A DNA stretch of 64,000 nt from Haladaptatus halobius. Its GTDB lineage: Archaea > Halobacteriota > Halobacteria > Halobacteriales > Haladaptataceae. Position 1 is the first letter of the stretch. Each line of letters opens with the position of its first letter. Shown piece by piece: positions 20,549 through 30,171 of the stretch. The stretch is from assembly GCF_020618475.1 (NCBI RefSeq), contig NZ_CP085335.1:1488001-1552000 (forward strand). Direction: 5' to 3'. Below the pieces are notes generated by a model. That model was not told the DNA's origin. It saw only the letters and a program-made list of their open reading frames with translations, and made no database searches. The position numbers were made by a program, and so were the translations under genes.

Positions 20549-21220
20549 GTGAACGTCGTCGTCGAGCTTCGGCTTCCGCCCGGAGGGTTCGCCCTCGGTG
20601 AGTTGTTCTCCTACCGCTCCGACGCGCGAATCGAACTGGAGCGCATCGTTCCGACCGGGGAAGGAACGATGCCGTTCTTCTGGGTCGTCGGCGACGACCC
20701 GACGTTCGTCGACGACGTAGACGTCGAGGATTCGCCCATCGTTACCGTCGAAGTCCTCCGCGAGACGGGAAACAGCGCCCTCTGTCGGGCCGTCTGGTCG
20801 CCGGACCAGCGCGGAATTCACGGGATACTGACCGATCAAGGCGCGACGCTCCTCGACGTCGAAGGGTGCAGCGACGGTTGGTCGTTCCGCATTCGATTCC
20901 CTGACCACGAGGCGACGACGCGGTTCAGGGAGGCCTGTGACGAACAGTCAATACCGTACGAAGTGCGCCGAATCTACTCGCTCACCGAGCTCTCGACGAA
21001 CGGATACGACCTCACGGACGCGCAACGCGAGGCACTCGTCACGGCGTTCGAGCGGGGGTACTTTCGAGTCCCCCGCGAAACGTCGCTCTCCGAACTGGCG
21101 GAGATGCTCGAAATCTCGCCGCAGGCCACGTCCGGTCGCCTCCGACGCGGATTAGAACGGATGCTCGACGGGACGCTGTCTCCGCCGGGCGACTCGATGG
21201 GTGATAAAGATACGAACTGA
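20549..21220 (+). CDS. HTH-10 (bacterio-opsin-activator-like) regulator
   Basis: A 223-aa protein from GTG at 20549 (MNVVVELRLPP), which matches the family start; a TTG three codons earlier is less likely. The N-terminal 150 residues are the Bat-type effector-like domain, and the C-terminal GYDLTDAQREALVTAFERGYFRVPRETSLSELAEMLEISPQATSGRLRRG is the diagnostic HTH-10 domain. It lacks PAS or GAF sensors, so it may respond to a small ligand or a partner. Target genes are unknown. Confidence 0.88.
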   Translation: MNVVVELRLPPGGFALGELFSYRSDARIELERIVPTGEGTMPFFWVVGDDPTFVDDVDVEDSPIVTVEVLRETGNSALCRAVWSPDQRGIHGILTDQGATLLDVEGCSDGWSFRIRFPDHEATTRFREACDEQSIPYEVRRIYSLTELSTNGYDLTDAQREALVTAFERGYFRVPRETSLSELAEMLEISPQATSGRLRRGLERMLDGTLSPPGDSMGDKDTN

Positions 21221-21313
21221 TAAACCCCAAGGACTCCGTTCGTCGTCCACCTTTAGTAGAGATATCGACAGCGACCCATCCGTTTCGGAGTTCGGGTCAC
21301 TGAGGTATCAGAT

Positions 21314-21616
21314 ATGAATCACGATTCAGACGATACACGTTCGGAGGAGTATCCGTCAAGTCGAACCGCCCTCCACGAACCTGAACACCGCTACGAACCG
21401 ATGACGGAGACGATCATCGAAGCGATCGCCGAAGCCGCGGACGCAGACGCCACGCAGTTAGAGCCGCTCTACGAAAGCGTCGACCCCGACGCGCTGGACG
21501 ACCTGTTCGACCGACACTCCAGCGCGAGCGTTCCGGCCCGCGTCACGTTCCGCCACGAGGGATTCGAGGTCGTGGTCGAACACGACAGACGAGTCGAAGT
21601 ACGCGACCTGGACTGA
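21314..21616 (+). CDS. HalOD1 output-domain protein
   Basis: A 100-aa protein. Residues 35-98 match the haloarchaeal output domain 1: IIEAIAEAADADATQLEPLYESVDPDALDDLF, then VTFRHEGFEVVVEHDRRVEV. This domain occurs alone or attached to signalling proteins in haloarchaea; its biochemical role is not established. It stands alone here, in line with the preceding regulator. Confidence 0.88.
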   Translation: MNHDSDDTRSEEYPSSRTALHEPEHRYEPMTETIIEAIAEAADADATQLEPLYESVDPDALDDLFDRHSSASVPARVTFRHEGFEVVVEHDRRVEVRDLD

Positions 21617-21657
21617 GGCCAGCACGCTTTTGCTCGCAGTCGACGTATGGAGTTTCC

Positions 21658-21852
21658 ATGTCCGACAAGGTGTACGACGTGTATCTCGTCCCGTCCGGTA
21701 AGCGCGCCGGTGAACAGAACATTGTCTCGCCGGTCGAGGGCGACGAACTGGAGTTCTACGATACGGGGGTCTGGTTGTCTCGAACTGGGGGACGAAACTT
21801 TTTCCCGTACGAACAGATTCGAACGATTCGAGAGCACCACGGCGACGAGTGA
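21658..21852 (+). CDS. Small conserved-looking haloarchaeal protein
   Basis: A 64-aa protein (MSDKVYDVYLVPSGK...), soluble and beta-rich with alternating hydrophobic residues (VYDVYLV, ELEFYDTGVWL) and a FFPYEQIRTIREH end. I do not recognise the family. Length, codon use and an ATG placed a short way after the HalOD1 gene support it as a real gene. It is convergent with the adenine deaminase gene, 6 bp apart. Confidence 0.6.
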   Translation: MSDKVYDVYLVPSGKRAGEQNIVSPVEGDELEFYDTGVWLSRTGGRNFFPYEQIRTIREHHGDE

Positions 21853-21858
21853 GCGTCG

Positions 21859-23568
21859 CTACTCGGTACGGAGTCCGACGACTTCGCGGGAGAAGATGTC
21901 GGCGTAACCCGAGAAGGAGAGCTTGAGCGACGGAACGCCGGGAAAGGTGAGCGTTTGGAGCGCGAGCATCGGTCGCTCGACCTCCGCGCCGAGCGTGCGG
22001 AGGGCGCTCTCGATGGCACCGTAGAGCTTCGCCGTCTCTTCGACTTCGAGGTCGGAGCACACGCCCCCGACCCGCGTCGGAAGCTCCGCGACCACGTCGC
22101 CGTCCCTGACGACGGCCCAGCCGCCGCCCATCTCGTTAACGTGCACCACGGCGCGACGCATGTCGTCGCCGCTCCCCGCCGCCAGCACGCCGGGAACCTC
22201 CCAGACGAGGCTGGTCGCTACCGCGCCCTCGAAGGCGCCGTACCCGGTCACGAATCCCGTGAAACTGGTTCCGTCGCCGTCCGGGTGGCGGTCGAGCAGG
22301 GTGACTTTCAACAGCCCCTCCTCCGGCGCGGCGACGAGTTCGCCGTTTTCGACGGGGGGTTCGACCCTCGTCTCGGCGGACAGCAGTCCGCCCCGATACT
22401 GTATCGCCCGAACCGCTCCTTCGGCAGCGGGCACCCGGAACTCGTCGGGGTCGGTGCTGACGTTCACGCTGTCGTAGAACCGTTCCGGATACTCGTAGGA
22501 GCGCGGCGCGACGGTCGTCTCGTGGTTGTTGTAGACGACCTCGCCCCCGCTGATGACGGTGGTGACGTTGACCGTCTCCAAATCGTCGATGAGCAGTACG
22601 TCGGCGACGCTGCCCGGCGCGAGCGACCCGAGGTTCGGCAGTCCGAAGTGGCGGGCCGGGTTGAGCGTCGCCATCCGAATCGCGTCGGCGGGCGGGACTC
22701 CCTCTTCGATGGCCCGGCGGACGACCACGTCCATGTAACCCTCGCGAATGAGTTGGCGCGGCCACATGCCGTCGGTCGAGAGCGAGATTTCGCTCGCGCC
22801 GATCTCCTCGTAGGCCTCGCCGACCGCGCTCATATCGTCCCGAATCGAGCCGTATCGACCGATGGCGTGGATTCCGTTTTCGACGCGTTCGACCATATCC
22901 TCGCCGGTGATGGACTCGTGGTCGTCGTCGACGACGGACGCGAACGCCTGCAGCTTCGCGCCCGAACAGCCTGCGCCGTGGCCGGAGACGGTCTTTCTCT
23001 CTCGATTCGCGCGTTCGTACAGCACCTCCGCGTTCGTATCACGCCCGACCGCGTGAATCCAATCGGTCTCGCCCACGCCGACGATTCGCGGGTCGTCCAA
23101 TAGGTCGGCGAGCGAATCGGCGTCGGTCCGTGCGGGTTCGAACGTGTCGATAACCGGTTGGGGCGGGACGGTGGCGTACACTCGAATCGGGAGATACGAC
23201 GTCGCGGCGAGCAACTGTTCGACACCCTCCGGGCCGAAGGCGGGGCCGAATCCGGTCACTTCCGTGACGACGGTCGTCGTTCCGCCTTCGAGCGCGTAGT
23301 GGTAGGCGTTTTCGAACGTCTGGTGGAGGTCGATGTGCGTGTGGGCGTCGATGAAGCCCGGAACGACGACTCGGTCGCTCGCGTTGATGATATCCGTGTC
23401 GTCGCCGACGGCGTCCGTCGCGTCCTCGGGAAGCGCGGCGACGCGGTTGTTCTTTATCACCACGTCGCGGGCCTGAAACTCGCACGGTTCGGGGAGGAGA
23501 ACGCGTCCGTCTCGAACCACGAGATCCGCGGGTTCGTCACCGAGCGCAATCGGTTGCAGGTCGTTCAC
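21859..23568 (-). CDS. ade: Adenine deaminase
   Basis: A 569-aa amidohydrolase. The N-terminal beta-sandwich (DLVVRDGRVLLPE) precedes the metal motif GFIDAHTHIDLH (HxH), ETDWIHAVG, SGHGAGCSG and STDG (catalytic Asp). The C-terminal domain with GRIGGG-like YRGGLLS and NEMGGGWAVV matches adenine deaminase Ade. It would convert adenine to hypoxanthine in purine salvage. The start overlaps the stop of the upstream metallo-hydrolase by 4 bp, suggesting one transcript. Confidence 0.86.
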   Translation of the reverse strand: MNDLQPIALGDEPADLVVRDGRVLLPEPCEFQARDVVIKNNRVAALPEDATDAVGDDTDIINASDRVVVPGFIDAHTHIDLHQTFENAYHYALEGGTTTVVTEVTGFGPAFGPEGVEQLLAATSYLPIRVYATVPPQPVIDTFEPARTDADSLADLLDDPRIVGVGETDWIHAVGRDTNAEVLYERANRERKTVSGHGAGCSGAKLQAFASVVDDDHESITGEDMVERVENGIHAIGRYGSIRDDMSAVGEAYEEIGASEISLSTDGMWPRQLIREGYMDVVVRRAIEEGVPPADAIRMATLNPARHFGLPNLGSLAPGSVADVLLIDDLETVNVTTVISGGEVVYNNHETTVAPRSYEYPERFYDSVNVSTDPDEFRVPAAEGAVRAIQYRGGLLSAETRVEPPVENGELVAAPEEGLLKVTLLDRHPDGDGTSFTGFVTGYGAFEGAVATSLVWEVPGVLAAGSGDDMRRAVVHVNEMGGGWAVVRDGDVVAELPTRVGGVCSDLEVEETAKLYGAIESALRTLGAEVERPMLALQTLTFPGVPSLKLSFSGYADIFSREVVGLRTE

Positions 23569-24518
23569 GCTGGCACCTCCTCGTACACGATGAGCCCGCC
23601 TCGCTCGTTCCGTTCCACTTCGTTCCGTTCTTCGAGCACGTCGAGATGGCCGACCGCCTCGCTCATCGCCGGGAAGTACTCCGTCGCCGGCAGGTCGTCG
23701 AAGAGGTCTTCCATCACGTCGAACGGCGTCGTCGGCCCGTCCACGAGGTTTCGGACGTTCTCGGTTCGTTCCTCGTGGGCGGCGAGGATCTCCTCGATTC
23801 GTGTCGTCGGCGTCGAAATTTCCTCGCGGTGTCCCGGGAGGAAGCGGTCGAACTCCCGATTCCGGAGCCGTTCGAGCGAGCGGTTGAACGCCGGGAGGAC
23901 GCGGGGGCGACCCTCGTCTTCCTCGGCAGGCGGTTGGAGGAGCGGGTTCGGCGTGATGTCGGGGAGAACTTGGTCGCCGACGATGGCGTGTGATTCGCCG
24001 TCGACTTCGTAGGTGAAGATGGTCTCGCCGGGAGCGTGGCCCTGCACCGACTCGGCGGTCACGTCGATTCCATCGACAGCGACCGATTCGCCGTCGGTGA
24101 GTTCGACGTCGGTTTCGACGTTAGGGGAGACCGAGAGGAAGGCCGCCGGGAGGTCGGTCACCGTTTGGGCGGTGGTCCGTGCCATCCCGCATCGGTCGAA
24201 GAAGTCGGCGAAGTACGTCTGCTCGTACTCTAATCGACGGGGGAAATCGCGGATTATCCTCGCCGTTGCGGGGCTAGCGACGATACGGGCACTCGACTCC
24301 TGAAGCCGCGCCGCGAGTCCGAAATGGTCGGGATGCGGGTGCGTGATGAGCACCTGCTCGATGTCGGTCGGTTCGAGGTCGTTTTCCTCTAACGCTTCGA
24401 GCAACACGGTCCAAGCCTCTTCGCTTCCCGGTCCCGGGTCGACCAGCGTTCGCCCCGCGAGGTAGGCGTTCACCGGGCCGACCTGGAACGGCGTCGGAAT
24501 CGAAAGCCGCGTGAACAT
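23565..24518 (-). CDS. MBL-fold metallo-hydrolase (glyoxalase II-like)
   Basis: A 317-aa protein starting MFTRLSIPTPFQVGPVNAYLAG. Metal motif THPHPDHFG (HxHxDH), GHAPGE, VGDQVL (bridging Asp) and LPGHRE complete the dinuclear zinc site. A C-terminal winged-helix-like segment (MSEAVGHLDVLEERNEVERNERGG) is typical of the LACTB2/flavin-independent subgroup. The in-frame extension upstream lacks support. It is the first gene of a pair with adenine deaminase (4-bp overlap). Confidence 0.86.
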   Translation of the reverse strand: MFTRLSIPTPFQVGPVNAYLAGRTLVDPGPGSEEAWTVLLEALEENDLEPTDIEQVLITHPHPDHFGLAARLQESSARIVASPATARIIRDFPRRLEYEQTYFADFFDRCGMARTTAQTVTDLPAAFLSVSPNVETDVELTDGESVAVDGIDVTAESVQGHAPGETIFTYEVDGESHAIVGDQVLPDITPNPLLQPPAEEDEGRPRVLPAFNRSLERLRNREFDRFLPGHREEISTPTTRIEEILAAHEERTENVRNLVDGPTTPFDVMEDLFDDLPATEYFPAMSEAVGHLDVLEERNEVERNERGGLIVYEEVPA

Positions 24519-24631
24519 ACTCTCGTTTTCTTCGTCCGGGGTAAAACCGTTTTTGAACCGACAACCGGTCGCGTATCCTGACACAACCATTATATCTGTC
24601 CCTAGCATAAGGACACAATTAGGTGAGAGAA

Positions 24632-24877
24632 ATGAACAAACACTTCGAAGACGGATGGTACTACCTCCGGCGCGCCGCCGGGCACTTCGGACGCGGTATC
24701 CGAATCGAATTGGAACCAGCCGAGCGAAGAGTCCGCGAGTGGACCGGCGAGAAGTACGAACCCAAACCGTCCCGACGCGAGAAGGTGCGCTCGAACCTCC
24801 GCGAGGCGGAGCAAACGGCCAAACGACGCTCCCGCGACGCGATGCGAGACGTCCGAAAGCGCATCCGAATGAGCTAA
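24632..24877 (+). CDS. Small basic haloarchaeal protein (DUF7553-like)
   Basis: An 81-aa protein from ATG at 24632 (MNKHFEDGWYYLRRAAGH); a GTG three codons earlier is the alternative. It is mostly helical and unusually basic in its C-terminal half (RRSRDAMRDVRKRIRM), notable in an acidic halophile proteome. It resembles small haloarchaeal proteins with the NKHFEDA.YYL opening. The role is unknown. Its stop overlaps the convergent beta-helix gene by 4 bp. Confidence 0.65.
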   Translation: MNKHFEDGWYYLRRAAGHFGRGIRIELEPAERRVREWTGEKYEPKPSRREKVRSNLREAEQTAKRRSRDAMRDVRKRIRMS

Positions 24878-26178
24878 GGTTCGAAGCCGACGCACTCGCA
24901 GTCCGTGAAGTCACAGGTTTCGAACGTCGGCGACGCCGCGTTTTTTCGGTCGACGTCCACCCGTCCGTGGAACGTCGAGTTCCGAAATTCGACGTCGTCC
25001 GCCTTGACCAGCACCGTCGTCCGGTCGGCAGCGTCGTGCGTGGCGGTCACGGCGTCAAAGCGTATCTTCGGCCCGAGCAGGTTGATTCCGTTCCGGTCGT
25101 TCGCGCCCGATCGAAAGGCGAGTCGGCAGTCCCGAAGCGTAGTCCCCTCGCGCCAGAGTTCGGCGCAGTAGGCGTGTTGCGAGCCGTCCCCTCGGTCTTC
25201 GAGTTCCACTTCCTCCAACAGAACGGTCTCCGGCCCGTCGTTGACCTTGATGGCTCGGGCCGACGAGTCGCAGTCGATGGTCAGGTCGCGCACGCGGGCC
25301 GACCGACTCGACACTCGAAGTCCGTCGTTGTCGCAGTTAGGCAGGGAGAGTTCGCCGCCGAAGACGCGCGCGTCGCCCTCCTGTAGCCAAAGGCCGCACC
25401 CGGTGTACGCCGTCTCGTCCACTTCGATTCGAACGTCGCGGGCCACGTCGCCGTCGCCCAGTCGGAGGTTCGCGTTCCCGTTATCCTTCCAGAGGCCGCC
25501 CTCAACGACGCACGGACCCTCACCCCCGGCGAGGTAGCCGCCGTTGTTCACCCATCCCTCGACGTGACAATCGCGGAACGTCAACTCCCCGCGGTGGTCG
25601 TCGGTGACGCTGATGCCGATGGGATGGCTGGTCTGCGATTCGACGGGCGTCTGGTCGGGATAGGCGTCGGGTCGAAACTCGCAGCCGTCCGGAAGCGAGA
25701 CGCTCACGACGCCCGACCCCTCGGGGTGCGTGACGGCGGCGTAAATCGCGCCGAGGGCCTTCTTGCCCGCCGACGCGCACTCGCCCTCCACCGATACGTC
25801 CTCGATGCGGAGGCGGCAGGCGGCCCGCGCCGAGACGGCCTGCGCGCCCACACCCTCCGCGGTCACGTCGAACGTGAGATTTCGGATTTCAACCGAATCG
25901 GCGGACGAGTCCGGCGTTGCACCCCATCCCCCGCCGATGTCGAGGCAGTACTGCTGGTCGGGATCGGTCACGACAAGCGTGGCGTGGGGGTCGCCCACCA
26001 CGGCGATGGCCTCGCAGTCGTTGTGCTCAAATCGACCGTCGAGGCGGTAGCGTCCCGGCGCGAGGACGAACTTCGTCCGAGCGCCAGCCCGGGCGTCGAG
26101 CAATCGATTCAGGGGTTTCTCGCCACCCGCGACGGCGGGGTCTGTCTCGGCCACGTCCACCACGTTCCAGTCGGTCAC
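24874..26178 (-). CDS. Right-handed parallel beta-helix repeat protein
   Basis: A 434-aa protein with a GTG start (MTDWNVVDVAETDPAV). It opens with the pectate-lyase-like KFVLAPGRYRLDG strand, then successive short hydrophobic strands with regular turns (VEIRNLTFDV, LRIEDVSVEG, LTFRDCHVEGW, ARVRDLTIDC, VEFRNSTFHG) characteristic of pectin-lyase-fold coils. There is no signal peptide or membrane segment, and it has about a dozen cysteines, which is odd for an exported haloarchaeal protein. The ligand or substrate is unknown. Confidence 0.75.
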   Translation of the reverse strand: MTDWNVVDVAETDPAVAGGEKPLNRLLDARAGARTKFVLAPGRYRLDGRFEHNDCEAIAVVGDPHATLVVTDPDQQYCLDIGGGWGATPDSSADSVEIRNLTFDVTAEGVGAQAVSARAACRLRIEDVSVEGECASAGKKALGAIYAAVTHPEGSGVVSVSLPDGCEFRPDAYPDQTPVESQTSHPIGISVTDDHRGELTFRDCHVEGWVNNGGYLAGGEGPCVVEGGLWKDNGNANLRLGDGDVARDVRIEVDETAYTGCGLWLQEGDARVFGGELSLPNCDNDGLRVSSRSARVRDLTIDCDSSARAIKVNDGPETVLLEEVELEDRGDGSQHAYCAELWREGTTLRDCRLAFRSGANDRNGINLLGPKIRFDAVTATHDAADRTTVLVKADDVEFRNSTFHGRVDVDRKNAASPTFETCDFTDCECVGFEP

Positions 26179-26272
26179 GTCCGAGGGTCGGTATCGGCGA
26201 ACCTTGGTCGTAGTGGCCGCCCGCGGTCGAAAGCAAGTCTTAAGTCTCGGGCAGGGAAACGAAAGACTGCAA

Positions 26273-26347
26273 GGGTCGGTAGTCTAGTCCGGTTATGACA
26301 GCTCCTTCACACGGAGCAGATCGGCAGTTCGAATCTGCCCCGACCCA
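26273..26347 (+). tRNA. tRNA-Val (CAC anticodon)
   Basis: A 75-nt cloverleaf: acceptor GGGTCGG pairs with CCGACCC, the anticodon stem GCTCC/GGAGC encloses TTCACAC (anticodon CAC, reading GTG), and the T arm is GGCAG-TTCGAAT-CTGCC with discriminator A. No intron is present and no CCA is encoded. A TATA-like CTTAAG lies about 33 nt upstream. Confidence 0.95.
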
Positions 26348-26375
26348 CTCCTTCAAAATAACAGTTCGAAAGGCG

Positions 26376-26993
26376 TTACTCACCCTTCTTCGACACCACC
26401 GGTTCGCACGGATGCGCCAGCGTCACGAGGTTGAACACGGCGGAGCGCCGCGCCGCGTGCCGTATTCGTTCGAGCGTGTCGTCGTACACGTTCTCGCCGC
26501 CGACGGCGATTTCGACGACGAGGTCGCCGAACTGGTCTCGCGGCGTCCCATCCTCGGTTTCGACCTCGGCCAAGTCGAGAGCGACGAACGGGTTCCACGG
26601 AATGTGCACCTTCGTTTCCAGTTCTTCGACGTCGATTCTCTCCGCTATCAGGCGAAGGGAGATGACGTGGTTGAGACACCCGCTGAGGGCTGCCAACGCG
26701 CTCTCGATGACCTCCGGGCGGTCGTCGGGGTCGACGAACCCCATCGCCGACTCGACTTCCTTGTGCGCACCCCAGAGGAACGAGTAGTCCCGGGTCTCTC
26801 GGTCGATTTCGTTGCCACCGAGCGCGTAGGGGCCGATCTTCGAGAGGGTGTGGAACGCGCGACCCTCCCAGTGACCCGTCGCGCTCAGTTCGAACTGGAT
26901 GTCGTCCGGATTCTCCTTCGCGTACTCGACGAACTCGTCGAATTTCTTGCTGTCGACACCGTATCTGACCGCTTCCTGTTGTTCTACCGCCAT
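26376..26993 (-). CDS. OsmC family protein
   Basis: A 205-aa protein starting MAVEQQEAVRYGVD. It contains the OsmC/Ohr-type core with two cysteines, one in AALSGCLNHVISLRLIAER on the central helix and one near the C-terminus (AHPCEPVV), fitting the peroxidatic and resolving positions. Members reduce organic hydroperoxides with thiol partners. A TATA-like TTATATCTC (minus strand, 27032-27040) lies about 40 nt upstream. The remaining intergenic 27042-27224 shows no gene. Confidence 0.8.
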   Translation of the reverse strand: MAVEQQEAVRYGVDSKKFDEFVEYAKENPDDIQFELSATGHWEGRAFHTLSKIGPYALGGNEIDRETRDYSFLWGAHKEVESAMGFVDPDDRPEVIESALAALSGCLNHVISLRLIAERIDVEELETKVHIPWNPFVALDLAEVETEDGTPRDQFGDLVVEIAVGGENVYDDTLERIRHAARRSAVFNLVTLAHPCEPVVSKKGE

Positions 26994-27224
26994 CTGTTTT
27001 CACTCCCGCGACCGTCGAGAGGCGCGGAGAGGAGATATAAATTCCCCGTGGAATAAATTGAAACCAATGAAATCGTTCGGTCGGTCGATACGATTTCACG
27101 GTGGGTCGGCCTCGCGTGGCGTGAGCAAACTTTCATCGACTGCAATGCGCTCGTTTCCGCCGTCGGCTAGTCCTGTCCTCGTAGCGGCGGGGTCTCACCG
27201 GTCGGGGGTTGAATCGGAGTTCTC

Positions 27225-28016
27225 TCACGGTTCGGTCGACTGCGCCGGCGCGAAGGGTCGAGACTCCTCCCTGTACGATCCGTATATCTCCTCCGCCTGG
27301 ACGAACGCGTCCGGGTTCTCGGTGTCGACGACGACCCGCAACAGGCCGGTATCTTGCGTGTATCCAGTGAGCGCGACGCGGCCGTCGAACAGCGTGAGTC
27401 CGCAGGGGAGCGCGTCGTACAGCAGGATGCGGAGGTTACCGCTTTCAGCGGCTTCCGTCGCCGCGGCGGGGTTCCACGCCGCCACGGCCTCGATGATCGG
27501 CGGCGGATAGATGATCTCCGTCTCCATCCCGTCGACGATGTTGCGGTGGAGCGTGTCGACGTTCGCCGATTTGAGGGTGGCCGTCCCGAACGCTCGCATC
27601 GTCTTCGCTCCCTCGATGAGTTCGTCGAAGCGACGAACCGCCCGGTACGGGTCTGCCTCGTCCGCGACCGTCACCGTCGCGTCGGTGAACATGTCGAGCG
27701 TGAAACCGAGCGACTCGGCGGGGAGCAGTTCCAGCACGTCGCGGAGTTTCTGCTCGGTTTCCATCCGGGTCAGGAGCTCCCCGAACCCCTCTAGCACGAA
27801 CCGCCCCTGCGAGGTCAACTCGTACCGATAGCCGGAGCGGACGACCCACTTTCGCTCCTCGAAGTCGCTCAGGATGCGTCCCAGCGTCGCCGAGGACGCG
27901 CCCGTCGCCTCCTGCAGCGCGGGTCGGTCGCGCGTGGTATCGGAGAGCGCGTTGAGCACGTCGACACGGTGCTCCGAGCGGGCGAGGAACTCTACGTCGT
28001 GTATCGGCGAATACAT
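27225..28016 (-). CDS. Winged-helix regulator with FilR1 (DUF1724) domain
   Basis: A 263-aa protein starting MYSPIHDVEFLARSEHRVDVL. The N-terminal wHTH (RDRPALQEATGASSATLGRILSDFEERKWV) is followed by a C-terminal domain (FTDATVTVADEADPYRAVRRFDELI...GLTLFDGRVALTGY) of the FilR1/methanogenesis-regulator type common in haloarchaea. The long upstream frame is non-coding. Targets are unknown; the nearest gene on the same strand is the OsmC gene, about 230 bp beyond its stop. Confidence 0.82.
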   Translation of the reverse strand: MYSPIHDVEFLARSEHRVDVLNALSDTTRDRPALQEATGASSATLGRILSDFEERKWVVRSGYRYELTSQGRFVLEGFGELLTRMETEQKLRDVLELLPAESLGFTLDMFTDATVTVADEADPYRAVRRFDELIEGAKTMRAFGTATLKSANVDTLHRNIVDGMETEIIYPPPIIEAVAAWNPAAATEAAESGNLRILLYDALPCGLTLFDGRVALTGYTQDTGLLRVVVDTENPDAFVQAEEIYGSYREESRPFAPAQSTEP

Positions 28017-28117
28017 GCTAAGAACACGCACGGACGCACCATAGCCTTTCACCGGATTCGAGACGGTTTCGAAACTGGCGATGCAGAACGCCGAAGTTGG
28101 AAAAATGCGAGACCGAC

Positions 28118-28987
28118 TTACAGCAGGTCTTCGATGTTGTCCGCCACTTGCTTGGGCGTGTCGCCGACCGGGACGCCCGCGTCGTTCAGCGCGTCGATCT
28201 TCGACTCCGCGGTACCGGTTCCGCTGCCGGAGACGATGGCTCCGGCGTGACCCATGCGCTTGCCCGGCGGGGCGGTACGTCCGGCGATGAAGCCGGCGAC
28301 GGGGGTGTCCATGTTCTCGGCGATGAACTTCGCTGCCTGCTCTTCGTCCTCGCCGCCGATCTCGCCGCACATGACGACCGCGTCGGTGTCGGGGTCGTCC
28401 TCGAACAGCGAGAGGGCGTCGATGAAGTCCGTGCCGATGATGGGGTCGCCGCCGATGCCGATGGCGGTCGTCTGGCCGAGTCCGCGCTCGGTCAGGTTGT
28501 CCACCACTTGGTAGGTGAGCGTCCCGGAGCGAGACACGAGACCGACGTTCCCGGCTTCGAAGATGTTGCCGGGCAGGATGCCGAGTTTCGCCTCGCCAGG
28601 CGTGATGATGCCGGGACAGTTCGGGCCGATGAGTCGCGTGTCGACCTCCGAGAGGCGCTTGTACACCTTCGACATGTCCTGCGTCGGAACGCCCTCGGTG
28701 ATGGCGACCACGAGGTCGAGGTCGGTGTCGAGCGCCTCGAAGATGGCGTCCCCGGCGAACGCGGGCGGCACGAAGATGACCGACGCGTCGGCGTCCTCCG
28801 CCTCGACGGCTTCGTCCACGGTGTCGTAGACGGGCACGCCCCGCACTTCCTGCCCGCCTTTGCCGGGAACCGCGCCGGCCACGACGTTCGTTCCGTACTC
28901 CATCATCTGCTCGGTGTGGAAACTCCCCTCACCGCCCGTGATGCCTTGGACGACCACTCGCGTGTCGTCGTCGACGAGAATGCTCAT
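28118..28987 (-). CDS. sucD: Succinyl-CoA synthetase alpha subunit (ADP-forming)
   Basis: A 289-aa protein with the CoA-binding Rossmann motif [26 protein letters not shown], and the phosphohistidine loop [13 protein letters not shown]. With SucC it interconverts succinyl-CoA and succinate with ATP formation in the citric acid cycle. The start overlaps the sucC stop by 4 bp. Confidence 0.95.
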   Translation of the reverse strand: MSILVDDDTRVVVQGITGGEGSFHTEQMMEYGTNVVAGAVPGKGGQEVRGVPVYDTVDEAVEAEDADASVIFVPPAFAGDAIFEALDTDLDLVVAITEGVPTQDMSKVYKRLSEVDTRLIGPNCPGIITPGEAKLGILPGNIFEAGNVGLVSRSGTLTYQVVDNLTERGLGQTTAIGIGGDPIIGTDFIDALSLFEDDPDTDAVVMCGEIGGEDEEQAAKFIAENMDTPVAGFIAGRTAPPGKRMGHAGAIVSGSGTGTAESKIDALNDAGVPVGDTPKQVADNIEDLL

Positions 28988-30129
28988 TGTTCTACCTCCT
29001 GGGCGTTTTTGACGGCACGCTGTACCGCGTCTTCGAGTGTCGCTTCGACCTGCACGAGGTCGGTGTTCAGTATCTCCATCCCCTCCTCCGCGTTGGTGCC
29101 GGCGAGTCGGACGACGACCGGTTTCGGTATCTCGTCCAGGGATTCGAGAGCTTCGTTGATTCCCTTGGCGACCTCGTCGCCGCGGGTGATACCGCCGAAG
29201 ATGTTAAAGACGACGGAATCGACGTTCTCGTCCGAGAAGACCATGTCCAGCGCGTTCGTCACGCGCTCCGCCTTCGCGCCGCCGCCGATGTCGAGGAAGT
29301 TGGCGGGACTGCCGCCGTAGTAGTCAACGAGGTCGAGCGTCGTCATGACGAGCCCGGCTCCGTTGCCGATGATGCCGACGTTCCCTTCGAGTCGGACGTA
29401 ATCGAAGCCGTAGCCGTTGGCTTTCGCCTCCAGTTCATCCTCGGCGGCCTCGTCCTCCATCTCGGCGAGGTCGGGATGGCGGAAGAGCGCGTCGCCGTCG
29501 ATGTTGAGAACCGCGTCTGCGGCGATCACTTCGTCGTCCGCCGTGACCATCAGCGGGTTGATCTCGGCGTCGCTGGCGTCCTTGTCGTCCCAGAGGTCGT
29601 AGAGCGTCGTGAGGACGCTCGCCACTTCCAACGCGACTTCGCGGTCTATTCCCGCGTCGTAGACCGCTTTCCGGGCCTGATAAGGGTGCATTCCGAACGC
29701 CGGGTCGATGTGCTCGCGCGCGATGGCGTCGGGGTCTTCCTCGGCGACTTCCTCAATGTTCACACCACCCTTCGAGGAGACCATGGCGACGGGCTTGCCC
29801 TCGCCGCGATCCATCGTCACGCCGACGTAGAGTTCGTCGGTGAAGTCGACGGCCTCTTCGACCAACAGTTTCTCGACGGTGTATCCCTTGAGATCCATTC
29901 CGAGGATGGACTCGGCGGCGTCTTCGGCTTCCTCGCGGGTTTCGGCGAGTTTAATGCCACCGGCCTTACCGCGGCCGCCGACGTGTACCTGCGCTTTCAC
30001 CGCGACGGGATAGCCGATGTTCTCCGCCGCTTCGACGGCCTCGTCGACGCTCTCTGCGAGCGCCGCGTCGGGCGTCGGAATCCCCGCGTCGGAGAACACC
30101 TCCTTCGCCTGGTACTCGTGTAGCCTCAT
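28984..30129 (-). CDS. sucC: Succinyl-CoA synthetase beta subunit (ADP-forming)
   Basis: A 381-aa ATP-grasp protein opening [20 protein letters not shown], with [26 protein letters not shown] and the C-terminal [16 protein letters not shown] nucleotide/CoA segment. It is the first gene of sucC-sucD. The complete catalytic features indicate a working TCA-cycle enzyme. Confidence 0.95.
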   Translation of the reverse strand: MRLHEYQAKEVFSDAGIPTPDAALAESVDEAVEAAENIGYPVAVKAQVHVGGRGKAGGIKLAETREEAEDAAESILGMDLKGYTVEKLLVEEAVDFTDELYVGVTMDRGEGKPVAMVSSKGGVNIEEVAEEDPDAIAREHIDPAFGMHPYQARKAVYDAGIDREVALEVASVLTTLYDLWDDKDASDAEINPLMVTADDEVIAADAVLNIDGDALFRHPDLAEMEDEAAEDELEAKANGYGFDYVRLEGNVGIIGNGAGLVMTTLDLVDYYGGSPANFLDIGGGAKAERVTNALDMVFSDENVDSVVFNIFGGITRGDEVAKGINEALESLDEIPKPVVVRLAGTNAEEGMEILNTDLVQVEATLEDAVQRAVKNAQEVEQ

Positions 30130-30171
30130 GCACTCGAAAGGGGGTTACCGCGCCGCTTAAATCCCGCCGGT

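Noticed and set aside
28987..30123. 378-codon plus-strand frame opposite sucC
   Set aside because: Antisense shadow of sucC.
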